In this document: positions 8,542 to 15,993 of the stretch, piece by piece
Layout: each line of letters opens with the position of its first letter
Position numbering within the stretch: the stretch's first letter is position 1
NCBI GenBank assembly: GCA_022706825.1
Contig: JAKJBU010000003.1
Coordinates: forward strand, 1-57,048
Origin: Bacillota bacterium
Lineage (GTDB): Bacteria > Bacillota > Clostridia > Lutisporales > Lutisporaceae
DNA length: 57,048 bases
Reading direction: 5' to 3'
Notes under the pieces: model-generated
Database searches by the model: none
The model's input: the letters and a program-made list of their open reading frames with translations, nothing else
What the model was told of the DNA's origin: nothing
Program-made: the position numbers and the translations under genes

Positions 8542-9636
8542 TTATTCAGCTTTTGAACCGGTTGCACCATGGCTTTTCATTAACTTTTTCATCCCATCCG
8601 TAGCTTCAACCTTCCCATCGGGCATAACCCACACCGCCTCAACGTTGTCAAGGCTTTCCACAAGTTTACGGCTTTTGTCATAAGGCAGCAGAAATGCAGT
8701 AGTGGACAAAAAATCCGCAAGTCCTGCATCCTCAGTAACTATCGTAACTGCACGGTAGTATTCCCCGGGCATGAGCGTATCCGGATCAATCAAATGATGA
8801 TAGATCTTGCCTTCAACCACATAATACCTTTGATAATCCCCGCTGCTGACTATTGCAGCATTATTGACAAATATCGTATCCAACAGATTCTCTTCTGCAG
8901 CTATAAACATTTTGTCCGGATCCTGTATACCTATACCCCAGTACTCACGCATTCCGTCAAGAGGCTTTCCAAGTACGCGGATATTACCCCCTGGGCTTAT
9001 GATGCCTGAAGTAAAACCCTCCGACATAATTTCCTTGGCAACTAGCTCCGTGGCATAGCCTTTTGCTATGGCTCCGACATCAAGGCGCATTTCCTTATCG
9101 GCCAGAAATACCGTACTATTTGCTTCATCCACTATTATTTTATTTATGTCAGTATGATTGCTTGCTTCTCTAAGCTTTTCCAAAGGAGGCAGCTCGGCAT
9201 TCACGGGATCGCCCTCTCCCCGCTCGCGATAATCATGCCATATTGAAAGCACCGCACCCATTGCAATATTGGTTCGCCCGCCTGTTTTTGCATGCCATTC
9301 CTTCGCAAACAATATGAGATCTATTATTTCCTTATCCACCTTTACAGGTTTGATTCCCGCATTTTCATTTATTGTCTTGATATTATTGATACCTTCGTAA
9401 TCATTATATATGTCATACAGCTTATGCAGTTCTTCAAAACGAGCGCGTATCTTCTCAAAATACTCCGAAAATTCCTGCTCGCTTTTGTTATAGCCCACTA
9501 CCTGAGTCAGTGTATCAAAAGTTCCGAAAAAGGTGTCACTGTATTTAGTTAATACTAATTCCGGAGCTTTCCCGCATCCTGATAAAACCAAAAGCAGTAT
9601 AACCAATGTAATTACAATAACGGAAGTTTTCTTCAT
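8542..9636 (-). CDS. apbE: ApbE, FAD:protein FMN transferase (lipoprotein)
   Basis: 364 aa from the ATG at 9636, preceded by AAGGGTGAT. A lipoprotein signal with lipobox LSGC is at about residues 17-22. The ApbE domain covers the rest, with RLDVGAIAKGYATELV-type flavin/magnesium binding and GGNIRVLGKPLDG. The enzyme moves FMN from FAD onto a Thr or Ser of extracytoplasmic proteins. The next gene upstream in the same direction, the PplA-like lipoprotein, is a likely substrate. The two are separated by a 105-bp palindromic repeat, so they may not be one transcript. No Rnf or Nqr genes are in the window. Confidence 0.93.
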   Translation of the reverse strand: MKKTSVIVITLVILLLVLSGCGKAPELVLTKYSDTFFGTFDTLTQVVGYNKSEQEFSEYFEKIRARFEELHKLYDIYNDYEGINNIKTINENAGIKPVKVDKEIIDLILFAKEWHAKTGGRTNIAMGAVLSIWHDYRERGEGDPVNAELPPLEKLREASNHTDINKIIVDEANSTVFLADKEMRLDVGAIAKGYATELVAKEIMSEGFTSGIISPGGNIRVLGKPLDGMREYWGIGIQDPDKMFIAAEENLLDTIFVNNAAIVSSGDYQRYYVVEGKIYHHLIDPDTLMPGEYYRAVTIVTEDAGLADFLSTTAFLLPYDKSRKLVESLDNVEAVWVMPDGKVEATDGMKKLMKSHGATGSKAE

Positions 9637-9706
9637 TCTTATCACCCTTAATTTTATTAGCAAAGCTATTATAGCAAATAATCCATGTTTTATGCAAAAA
9701 ATCCGT

Positions 9707-9811
9707 GAAGGGACACGGGGACGTTTCGGGACACGGGGACGTTTATCTTGTCCCGCTTTCAGCGGGACAAGATAAACGTCCCCGTGTCCCGAAACGTCCC
9801 CGTGTCCCTTC
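9707..9811. repeat. Giant snap-back palindrome A (GGGACACGGGGACG family)
   Basis: The arms 9707-9757 and 9761-9811 are perfect reverse complements over 51 bp, with a TTC loop. Each arm contains the GGGACACGGGGACGTTT module twice. Another module copy lacking a partner follows at about 9812-9824. It lies between two genes of the same strand. Two relatives are at 11614-11740 and 24057-24141. The GC-rich module differs sharply from the surrounding AT-rich spacers. It resembles REP-like elements mobilised by IS200-type REP-associated transposases, none of which is in this window. Confidence 0.95.
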
Positions 9812-9840
9812 GTCCCCGTGTCCCTTAATATTTATACGTC

Positions 9841-10956
9841 TTATTTTGCGTTTGCATAACCTTCCGCAACTGCTGCAATATATTCTTGTACAGATACGGT
9901 AACAGATGATGTAAGCTCCGGAACATCAGGAACTGCAGGATGTGATGCATCCTTATTCTTTGTCTTCATAGCCTTGATTTCGTCAACAGTCTTGCCAACC
10001 ATCCACTGTCCAAGGGCATCAGCCTGCTGATACCATTCTTTGCCTATCGATGAAGCCTTGATCATTCCATAGCCTTCTTTAAGCTCTACCTTTGTCGGAT
10101 ATTCAGCTGCTTTATCTGCAGTTACTTTACCGGTATTGTCAAAAGTAATCTTAGTTTGTGCATTATCTATGATAGTTCCAACAACCTTGCCGTCTTTGTC
10201 AAAGGCAGTAGCTGCCATGACTGTATCAACCTGGGCGAAGGGAAGGACTTCTTTGCCTTCTGCATCTTTTCCAAGCCCCTTTGATTTACCTGTTGTTATA
10301 ACATGTCCAAGTCCAACCTTTTCACCGCCTGCTACATCGACAGCAGTTTCATAAGCTTCCGCAACTGCTGCAATGTATTCCTGTACAGATACGGTAACAG
10401 ATGATGTAAGCTCCGGGACATCAGGAACTGCAGGATGTGATGCATCCTTGTTCTTTGTCTTCATAGCCTTTATTTCATCAACAGTCTTGCCAACCATCCA
10501 TTGTCCAAGGGCTTCAGCCTGCTGATACCATTCTTTGCCTATCGATGAAGCCTTAATCATTCCATATTCTTCTTTAAGCTCTACCTTTGTCTTGCCTTCA
10601 GCCTTTATATCTGATGTAACCTGAAGAGCTGCATCAAACGTAACCTTAGTCTGTGCATTGTCAATAGTCACTGAAACAACTTTTCCATCCTTGTCGAAGC
10701 CAACAGCAGCCATAACTGTATCAACCTGTCCTAAAGGAAGAACTTCTTTGCCTTCAGCATCTTTCCCAAGATCCTTTGACTTGGCAATTGTAGTAATATG
10801 TCCAAGGCCTAATTTAACAATACTGCCGCCTTCTGCTGCGGGTGCCGCTGGTTCTGCCGGTTTTGCAGGTTCTGCCGGTGCTGCAGGTGCTGAACATCCG
10901 GCCAGTACTGAAAGTGCTAATGTCAGTACTAAAACGATTGATAATACTTTTTTCAT
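9841..10956 (-). CDS. PplA-like lipoprotein with two 165-residue repeats, probable flavinylated protein
   Basis: 371 aa. A lipoprotein signal ends in LAGC (residues 17-20), followed by an Ala/Pro/Glu linker to about 45. Two homologous units, about 48-205 and 213-370, each run from GLGH through QVDTVMAA, FDKDGKVV and YGMIKASSIGKEWYQQA to VSVQEYIAAVAE. The layout matches Listeria PplA, a surface lipoprotein whose repeats are flavinylated by an ApbE-type enzyme and which takes part in extracellular electron transfer. Unit 2 has DTVMAAT, a loose match to the ApbE acceptor pattern; unit 1 has V in place of the last T. An apbE gene lies next to it. Assignment rests on repeat pattern and context, not on a proven flavin site. 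Confidence 0.75.
   Translation of the reverse strand: MKKVLSIVLVLTLALSVLAGCSAPAAPAEPAKPAEPAAPAAEGGSIVKLGLGHITTIAKSKDLGKDAEGKEVLPLGQVDTVMAAVGFDKDGKVVSVTIDNAQTKVTFDAALQVTSDIKAEGKTKVELKEEYGMIKASSIGKEWYQQAEALGQWMVGKTVDEIKAMKTKNKDASHPAVPDVPELTSSVTVSVQEYIAAVAEAYETAVDVAGGEKVGLGHVITTGKSKGLGKDAEGKEVLPFAQVDTVMAATAFDKDGKVVGTIIDNAQTKITFDNTGKVTADKAAEYPTKVELKEGYGMIKASSIGKEWYQQADALGQWMVGKTVDEIKAMKTKNKDASHPAVPDVPELTSSVTVSVQEYIAAVAEGYANAK
9861..10835. repeat. Tandem direct repeat inside the PplA-like gene, 495-bp period
   Basis: The segment beginning at 9861 and the segment beginning at 10356 match closely in DNA over about 235 bases, with only scattered changes, mostly silent. The match continues less strictly to about 10335/10830. 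The high DNA identity implies a recent duplication or ongoing gene conversion between the units, and makes the gene prone to unit loss or gain. Confidence 0.9.
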
Positions 10957-11016
10957 GTTTCCTCCTCCAAATTGTTTGTTAAATATTTATTACTACTTCA
11001 TTCTATCATATTGTAT

Positions 11017-11033
11017 AAACATTATCAATGTTT
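11017..11033. promoter_or_regulatory. Palindrome upstream of the PplA-like gene, candidate operator
   Basis: AAACATT-ATC-AATGTTT is a perfect 7-3-7 dyad 60-80 bp upstream of the start codon. The neighbouring bases (ATTATCAATG then TTATCGATAA) have a loose Fur-box look, which would suit an electron-transfer lipoprotein. No regulator can be assigned from sequence alone. Confidence 0.35.
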
Positions 11034-11096
11034 ATCGATAAATATTATTTATAAAATATGATAACCTTTATCGTTGGTGCAATTAAATCAGCTGAT

Positions 11097-11133
11097 AAAA
11101 AAAACAGCATGCAGAGTATTATCTACATGCTGT
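11097..11133 (-). terminator. Rho-independent terminator after mscL
   Basis: On the minus strand the arms AACAGCATG and CATGCTGTT (11125-11133 with 11102-11110) are followed by a T run. It separates mscL from the PplA-like gene. Confidence 0.85.
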
Positions 11134-11150
11134 TCCTATACTAATATGAA

Positions 11151-11588
11151 TCAGTCATTCAGATCTGAAGTACAGTGGGGACATTTGCTTGCATCAATAT
11201 GTATTTCACTGAAGCAGTACTTGCAAGACTTTGTTTGAACAGGGGCAGGTTCTTCCTCCTTCCTCGGAATACGGTTTATTTGCTTTATCATTAAAAATAT
11301 TGAAAAAGCAACTATCAGAAAGTCAATTATATTGTTGATGAATAATCCGTAATTCAAGGTAGCGACACCCGCTTCCTTGGCTTCCGCCAGGGTGTTGAAG
11401 CTTCCGTCGCCCAGGGTTATGAATAAATTGGAAAAGTCCAGCTTTCCAATCAGCAAGCCAACAAAAGGCATTATTATGTCATTGACCAATGAAGAGACTA
11501 TTTTCCCGAAGGCTCCGCCGATTATAACACCAACCGCCAAATCTATTACATTCCCTTTCATTGCAAATGCCTTAAACTCTTTCCACAT
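11151..11588 (-). CDS. mscL: Large-conductance mechanosensitive channel MscL with C-terminal zinc ribbon
   Basis: 145 aa from the ATG at 11588, with AAGGAGG upstream. The frame remains open further upstream, but only through palindrome B, so that extension is rejected. It begins [20 protein letters not shown], the highly conserved MscL N-terminus. Two membrane helices follow (about 15-45 and 75-98), then a loop with [14 protein letters not shown]. It is a pentameric tension-gated pore that releases solutes on osmotic downshock. The C-terminus is unusual: after [13 protein letters not shown] there is CKYC, 12 residues, CPHC, a four-cysteine zinc ribbon in place of the usual helical bundle end. 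Confidence 0.93.
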   Translation of the reverse strand: MWKEFKAFAMKGNVIDLAVGVIIGGAFGKIVSSLVNDIIMPFVGLLIGKLDFSNLFITLGDGSFNTLAEAKEAGVATLNYGLFINNIIDFLIVAFSIFLMIKQINRIPRKEEEPAPVQTKSCKYCFSEIHIDASKCPHCTSDLND

Positions 11589-11613
11589 AGAAATCCTCCT
11601 TTTTCCGCATATG

Positions 11614-11740
11614 AAGAATAATGCGACGCGAGGACATGGGGACGCGAGGACACGGGGACGTTTCGCGTGTCCCACTGGAAGTGGGACAGGGGAAACGTCC
11701 CCGTGTCCTCGCGTCCCCATGTCCCCGTCGCATTATTCTT
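11614..11740. repeat. Giant snap-back palindrome B (GGGACACGGGGACG family)
   Basis: Arms 11614-11676 and 11680-11740 pair almost completely around a GGA loop, with a two-base length difference and a few mismatches. The module has drifted (GAGGACACGGGGACG, GACATGGGGACG). The outer end AAGAATAATGCGACG is present on both sides. The flank beyond the right arm matches a fragment at 36530-36564, so the element once extended to about 11757. It sits between thiE and mscL. Confidence 0.93.
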
Positions 11741-11818
11741 GTATTGTGCAACAGTTCTATCTTTTATTTGATTGTATATTCATTATAACGGTATATTCGA
11801 CATATTTCAAAGGAAATA

Positions 11819-12442
11819 TTATAACCCCTTAAGGCGGCGAGCAGCTTCAACTATATTCTCACTTCCCAGGATTCCTGAGGCCGCCGCTATTCCGTCAGCT
11901 CCCGCTGCTTTGACTGAAGCGGCGTTTTCAGTGCTTATCCCACCAATGCCCACTATGGGTATATGTACTGCTTCCTTTATTGCCTTCAATTGGGTCAGTG
12001 TTACATGCTCGGTATTGCCTTTTGTTTTGGTCGGGAACAATGCACCAATCCCCAGATAGTCTGCTCCTTGTCTCTGAAAATCAAGTGCTTCTTCAATGCA
12101 ATTGGCAGAGGCGCCTATTATCTTATCGCGCCCCATTAGTTTTCTGGCAGCCGCTATGGGCAAATCCTCAGGGCCCAGATGCACTCCCTCCGCATCCACC
12201 GCCAATGCTATATCAACCCTATCGTTAATTATAAGAGGAATACCGTATTTCCTTACCAGCTCTTTAACCTTTAAAGCCAGGTTATAATAATCAAAAGTAT
12301 TTATATTCTTTTCCCTAAGCTGCACTAATGTCACTCCGCCCTTTATTGCATCCTCAATGCAGTCAAGCAGTTCCTTCCCTCCAAGTACTTTTCTGTCGGT
12401 TATCAGATATAAAGAATAGTTCACCAACCCTTTATCCGGCAT
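11819..12442 (-). CDS. thiE: Thiamine-phosphate synthase ThiE
   Basis: 207 aa from the ATG at 12442, with AAGGTG 6 bases upstream. It overlaps the end of thiM by 11 bp; a GTG at 12451 is a poorer alternative. ThiE joins HMP diphosphate and thiazole phosphate to make thiamine phosphate. TIM-barrel motifs are complete: LYLITDRKVL, TLVQLREKN, LIINDRVDIALAVDAEGVHL, GADYLGIGALFPTKTK, and IPIVGIGGI followed by AAGADGIAAASGI. Last gene of the riboswitch-controlled operon. Confidence 0.96.
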   Translation of the reverse strand: MPDKGLVNYSLYLITDRKVLGGKELLDCIEDAIKGGVTLVQLREKNINTFDYYNLALKVKELVRKYGIPLIINDRVDIALAVDAEGVHLGPEDLPIAAARKLMGRDKIIGASANCIEEALDFQRQGADYLGIGALFPTKTKGNTEHVTLTQLKAIKEAVHIPIVGIGGISTENAASVKAAGADGIAAASGILGSENIVEAARRLKGL

Positions 12443-13262
12443 ATACCACACCTTCTCTCATAAATATATCCCTGTTCAAATTATACATACTGTCAAAAAG
12501 CCTTACCTTAAACATTCCTATGCCTTCATTGGGCATTAAACATGCATTTGCCAGCTGTCCTGAAATTCCCATAACCATTACGCCTCCCACAGCCCCCGTC
12601 AAATAGTCCTCCGTCATACTGCAGAAAGTGCCGACAATGGATGAAGTCATGCATCCCGCTCCGGTGATTTTTGAAAGCATCTCATGTCCGTTATTTATTA
12701 TATAAGCAGTGCTTCCGTCTGAAACCAGGTCTTCCCTGCCTGTGGCAGCAACAACGCAATTTAAACCCTTCGCCAAGCCCTGAACTATCCCCACAGCATT
12801 ATCAATATCCCAATTGGAGTCTACTCCGCAAGAATAACGGTCTTTGCCTGCCAAATACATAATTTCCGAAATGTTCCCTCTAATTACATCAGGCTTGATA
12901 TCCGACAGCAGCTTACAGCAGATCTCTCTGCGGAAGGAAGTAGCTCCGGCACCAACCGGATCAAAAATTACAGGAATCCTCATTTCTTTTGCCTTTTTGC
13001 CTGCCAGCAGCATTGATCTGAAATTATTATTGTCCGGCGTCCCCATATTGAGCACCAATGCTCTTGACATTGCCGCCACCTCTTCAACCTCTGAAGGGTC
13101 CTTTGCCATTATGGGAGAGCCCCCGATCGCAAGTACGGCATTGGCACAATCATTCATAGTAACATAGTTGGTAATATGATGAATTAAAGGCCTGTATTCT
13201 TTTATCCTTATCAGCAGTTCCGATGCTTCTCCAATAATATCCAACTCTCTGTCCACCTCCAT
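12432..13262 (-). CDS. thiM: Hydroxyethylthiazole kinase ThiM
   Basis: 276 aa if started at the ATG 13262. GGAGGTGG lies just after that ATG and is well placed for a TTG at 13244 (270 aa, the usual family length), which may be the real start. Ribokinase-fold enzyme phosphorylating the thiazole alcohol for salvage. Seen motifs are RPLIHHITNYVTMNDCANA, GGSPIMA, LNMGT, FDPVGAGA(TSFR) and the GAGCMTSS anion hole. It overlaps the end of cytX by about 50 bp and thiE by 11 bp, so the three are tightly coupled. Confidence 0.94.
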   Translation of the reverse strand: MEVDRELDIIGEASELLIRIKEYRPLIHHITNYVTMNDCANAVLAIGGSPIMAKDPSEVEEVAAMSRALVLNMGTPDNNNFRSMLLAGKKAKEMRIPVIFDPVGAGATSFRREICCKLLSDIKPDVIRGNISEIMYLAGKDRYSCGVDSNWDIDNAVGIVQGLAKGLNCVVAATGREDLVSDGSTAYIINNGHEMLSKITGAGCMTSSIVGTFCSMTEDYLTGAVGGVMVMGISGQLANACLMPNEGIGMFKVRLFDSMYNLNRDIFMREGVVYAG

Positions 13263-14437
13263 GATAAGCAATATAACAATCCGGTGATTATCATTACGGG
13301 AACTGTCGCCCCAAGTACAAAATCAAGCTTGATGAACTGGTAATACATAATTACACCCGCAACCCATACTGCTGACGCTCCCCAGTTTGCAAGCAATCCC
13401 TCCTGAAGCTTCCTGCTTTTCTTTAAAACAAAGTATTCCGTAAGCAATATTGCAAAAAGCGGTGCAAAAACCGACCCTATTGCATACAGGAAATTCTGAT
13501 ATTGTTCTATCGGTACTATTACTGCAATCAAAGTCCCTGCTGCTCCCATGCCTAATGCAGTCTTTCTTTCGTTCAGCTTTGGGAATAAATTCAAAAATGT
13601 CACTCCTGCCGAATTTGCATCAAGAAAGGTAGTCGTTACAGTTGACAATATCACAATGCCAAGGGCAGTGAACCCTAAGTTTGCCGATAGCATCATTGCC
13701 CCCGGATCTGAATTTCCCGATGCAATAGCAGCGCCAAGACCAATTGTGTACATCCATGTACTTCCCGTAAAATATCCCAGAAAGCTTCCTGTAACAGCAT
13801 CTCCTTTTCTTTTTGCAAACCTTGTATAATCTGCTATCAGGGGAAGCCATGATAAAGGCATTATCACATTCAGCTCTATGGCAGACCCGAAGGATAGGGT
13901 GCCGTCCCCCGAGCTGCTGAATAATTCACTATTCTTAAAAACAACCGCACTCAGCATTACTGTAAGTATAAAAAGCAGCACTACGGCAATCAGGTTAAGC
14001 TTTTTCACACCGACATTTCCAAAAAATATCCACAAACAAATCAGCCCGCCTATTACGGCACTCCAGAGATAAATATTGTCAAAGGACCACAATACTTTTG
14101 CAATTTCATTGACCGATCTTGCTCCTGATATTATCATGACTGCAGTCCACCCAAGGAGCTGAAGTACATTCAGTACCGAAAAAACATAAGCTCCGTATTT
14201 GCCAAAGGATATTCCTGTTGACGCTATTGAAGGCAGCCCTGTTTCTGTTCCGATTATCCCCCCTGCCACTAAAATCAAAGTGCCTATTATATGTCCGATT
14301 ATTATTGCAATTATACCATTCTTAAAGCCAAGGGGGGCAAGCAATCCTCCGGTCAGTATCTCAGCAATTGATACAGCTGCCCCGAACCAGAGAGCGGCGA
14401 AGCTTAATAGCGTAAGATTATTGTTTGATTTATTCAT
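13211..14437 (-). CDS. cytX: CytX, putative hydroxymethylpyrimidine transporter (NCS1 family)
   Basis: 408 aa with about 12 membrane segments. NCS1 cytosine-permease family features are FAALWFGAAVSIAEILTGGL near the start, GISFGKYGAYVFSVLNVLQLLGW and PLSWLPLIADYTRFAK in the middle. CytX genes regularly lie under TPP riboswitches and are predicted to import HMP, the pyrimidine half of thiamine. This fits the flanking thiD (HMP kinase). The ATG overlaps the thiD stop by 8 bp. The C-terminus reads into thiM. Confidence 0.92.
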   Translation of the reverse strand: MNKSNNNLTLLSFAALWFGAAVSIAEILTGGLLAPLGFKNGIIAIIIGHIIGTLILVAGGIIGTETGLPSIASTGISFGKYGAYVFSVLNVLQLLGWTAVMIISGARSVNEIAKVLWSFDNIYLWSAVIGGLICLWIFFGNVGVKKLNLIAVVLLFILTVMLSAVVFKNSELFSSSGDGTLSFGSAIELNVIMPLSWLPLIADYTRFAKRKGDAVTGSFLGYFTGSTWMYTIGLGAAIASGNSDPGAMMLSANLGFTALGIVILSTVTTTFLDANSAGVTFLNLFPKLNERKTALGMGAAGTLIAVIVPIEQYQNFLYAIGSVFAPLFAILLTEYFVLKKSRKLQEGLLANWGASAVWVAGVIMYYQFIKLDFVLGATVPVMIITGLLYCLSWRWTESWILLEKHRNC

Positions 14438-15236
14438 CCAGCATACCCGCTTTCTTGTATAACGTGTAAAAATGATTTGTAGGCCCTACCCCCTTGCCTA
14501 TGGACAGGGAATTTTCGATTGCAATTGTAATGTACTCCTTTGCCAATGCAACAGCTTCCGCAACAGAATACCCTTTTGCCAGGTTGGAGGCAATAGCCGC
14601 CGAAAGGGTGCAGCCTGTTCCGTGAGTATTCTTAGTGTTAATCCTCTTGCCTTTCAGGCAGCTAATTTTACTGCCGTCAAAAAGAATATCCGTTGCATCC
14701 TCATCAAGATGGCCTCCCTTTAAAAGTACGTTTCTTGGACCCATTTCAAAAATCACCCTTGCTGCTTTTTCCATTTCTTCAATACTTCCGATTTTCATTC
14801 CGGTAAGCACTTCCGCTTCGGGAATATTAGGCGTAACAATTGTTGCCAGGGGCACCAAACTTTTGATCAATGCTTCCTTTGCCGACTGCTGCAATAGATG
14901 ATACCCGCTTTTGGAAACCATAACCGGATCCAGTACAATATTTGAAGGCTTATAGTAACGCAGTTCTTCCCCTATGGCATTTATCGTGTCTATCTGTGAG
15001 ACCATTCCGATTTTTAAACCGTCAACCCTAATATCCTCAAAGATTGCTTCTATTTGCTTCTCTATCAATTCAACTGAAATATCCTGAACTGCCAGGACCC
15101 CCTGTGTGTTCTGCGCGGTTATGGCAGTAATAACACTCATCCCGTAAACCCCATGGGCGGAAAAGGTTTTCAGGTCCGCCTGGATTCCTGCGCCCCCGCA
15201 GCTGTCCGAGCCTGCTATGGTCAAAACGTTTTTCAT
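14430..15236 (-). CDS. thiD: Bifunctional HMP / HMP-phosphate kinase ThiD
   Basis: 268 aa, ATG with GGGAGGAAT upstream. It phosphorylates hydroxymethylpyrimidine twice to HMP diphosphate. Diagnostic segments are [62 protein letters not shown] and the anion-hole motif [15 protein letters not shown]. Length and motifs are standard. It lies 14 bp after thiW. Confidence 0.96.
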   Translation of the reverse strand: MKNVLTIAGSDSCGGAGIQADLKTFSAHGVYGMSVITAITAQNTQGVLAVQDISVELIEKQIEAIFEDIRVDGLKIGMVSQIDTINAIGEELRYYKPSNIVLDPVMVSKSGYHLLQQSAKEALIKSLVPLATIVTPNIPEAEVLTGMKIGSIEEMEKAARVIFEMGPRNVLLKGGHLDEDATDILFDGSKISCLKGKRINTKNTHGTGCTLSAAIASNLAKGYSVAEAVALAKEYITIAIENSLSIGKGVGPTNHFYTLYKKAGMLDE

Positions 15237-15250
15237 ATCAATTCCTCCCG

Positions 15251-15742
15251 CTAAATGCCTGTTTTCTTCAGTACATGGCTTTTTTCCAATACTCCCAGAA
15301 TTACATAGCCAATTATACTGCCGCCAATAGTGCTTATCAGGAAAGGTACTACGAAGTAAAAGGCGGCCGCATCATTCCCCATCACAAATTTTGCTATGGG
15401 AAAAGCCAAAAGCCCGCCCAATATGCCCGTACCGAATATTTCTCCGGCTGCGGCAAATAGCTTCCTGCCGAATTTCAAATACAAAATCCCTGCTATAAAA
15501 GCTCCAATCATGCTCCCGGGGAAAGCCAAAAGGGAACCGGTGCCCAATATGTTTCTCAGCAGCGAAATCAGAAATGCATTGGCCACGCCATACCACGGGC
15601 CCAACAGCACAGCAGACAGTACATTTATAGTATGCTGCACCGGGAAGCATTTGGCTGCTCCTACGGGTATGTAGACCAAATTGGCCGATATTGTGCCTAT
15701 TGCTACAAGCAATGCTGAAAAAGTTAGTTTTTTGGTTTGCAT
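15251..15742 (-). CDS. thiW: ThiW, S component of an ECF transporter for a thiamine precursor
   Basis: 163 aa with five or six membrane helices. ThiW family signatures are [32 protein letters not shown] and [13 protein letters not shown]. ThiW is the substrate-binding membrane subunit thought to import the thiazole precursor; it relies on the shared EcfA/EcfT energising module encoded elsewhere. It is the first gene of the operon, immediately after a TPP riboswitch. Its ribosome binding site AGGAGGATTT could pair with AAATCCT in the leader (see findings). Confidence 0.94.
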   Translation of the reverse strand: MQTKKLTFSALLVAIGTISANLVYIPVGAAKCFPVQHTINVLSAVLLGPWYGVANAFLISLLRNILGTGSLLAFPGSMIGAFIAGILYLKFGRKLFAAAGEIFGTGILGGLLAFPIAKFVMGNDAAAFYFVVPFLISTIGGSIIGYVILGVLEKSHVLKKTGI

Positions 15743-15844
15743 AAAAAAATCCTCCTATTTCATAATAGATTTACACTAGGGGGATTCAAAGAAAAAGCAC
15801 AAACCCCATTATAAGGATTTATGCTTATATATCATAAACATGTT

Positions 15845-15935
15845 ACTTCCCTACGCTGGTATTATCCAGATCAGGTAATAGGGTCAGAGACTCATGTTCT
15901 CTATCTCAGCCGGCCTTACCAGCCCCCCCAGTACT
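15845..15935 (-). promoter_or_regulatory. TPP (THI-box) riboswitch
   Basis: The minus strand carries the THI-box pattern: a GGGGGGGCTGG strand near 15930, CTGAGA in the GGCTGAGATAG segment, ACCCTATTACCTGATC, and the end block TGGATAATACCAGCGTAGGGA. All the highly conserved pyrimidine- and pyrophosphate-binding bases are present. It precedes thiW by about 100 bases and controls the whole thiW-thiD-cytX-thiM-thiE operon, which would be switched off when thiamine diphosphate is plentiful. Confidence 0.97.
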
Positions 15936-15955
15936 TAAACTATTCAATTACCATA

Positions 15956-15984
15956 ATAGTAACACATACTATTGGCTCTTTCAA
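15956..15984 (-). promoter_or_regulatory. Sigma-A-type promoter of the thi operon
   Basis: On the minus strand TTGAAA (15979-15984) and TACTAT (15956-15961) are 17 bases apart. Transcription would start about 15 bases before the riboswitch aptamer. Confidence 0.6.
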
Positions 15985-15993
15985 GTCTGATTG

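Noticed and set aside
9705..9830. CRISPR array suggested by repeated GGGACACGGGGACG units
   Set aside because: The units are inverted modules within one hairpin, without regular unique spacers or cas genes.
11589..11720. N-terminal extension of mscL
   Set aside because: The extra 44 codons are read through palindrome B, have no ribosome binding site and do not resemble MscL, which starts properly at 11588.
11796..11802. Spo0A-like box TTCGACA downstream of mscL and thiE
   Set aside because: It lies just past the thiE stop and not near any start codon, so it is most likely a chance match; a similar one at 394-400 is next to the IS element only.
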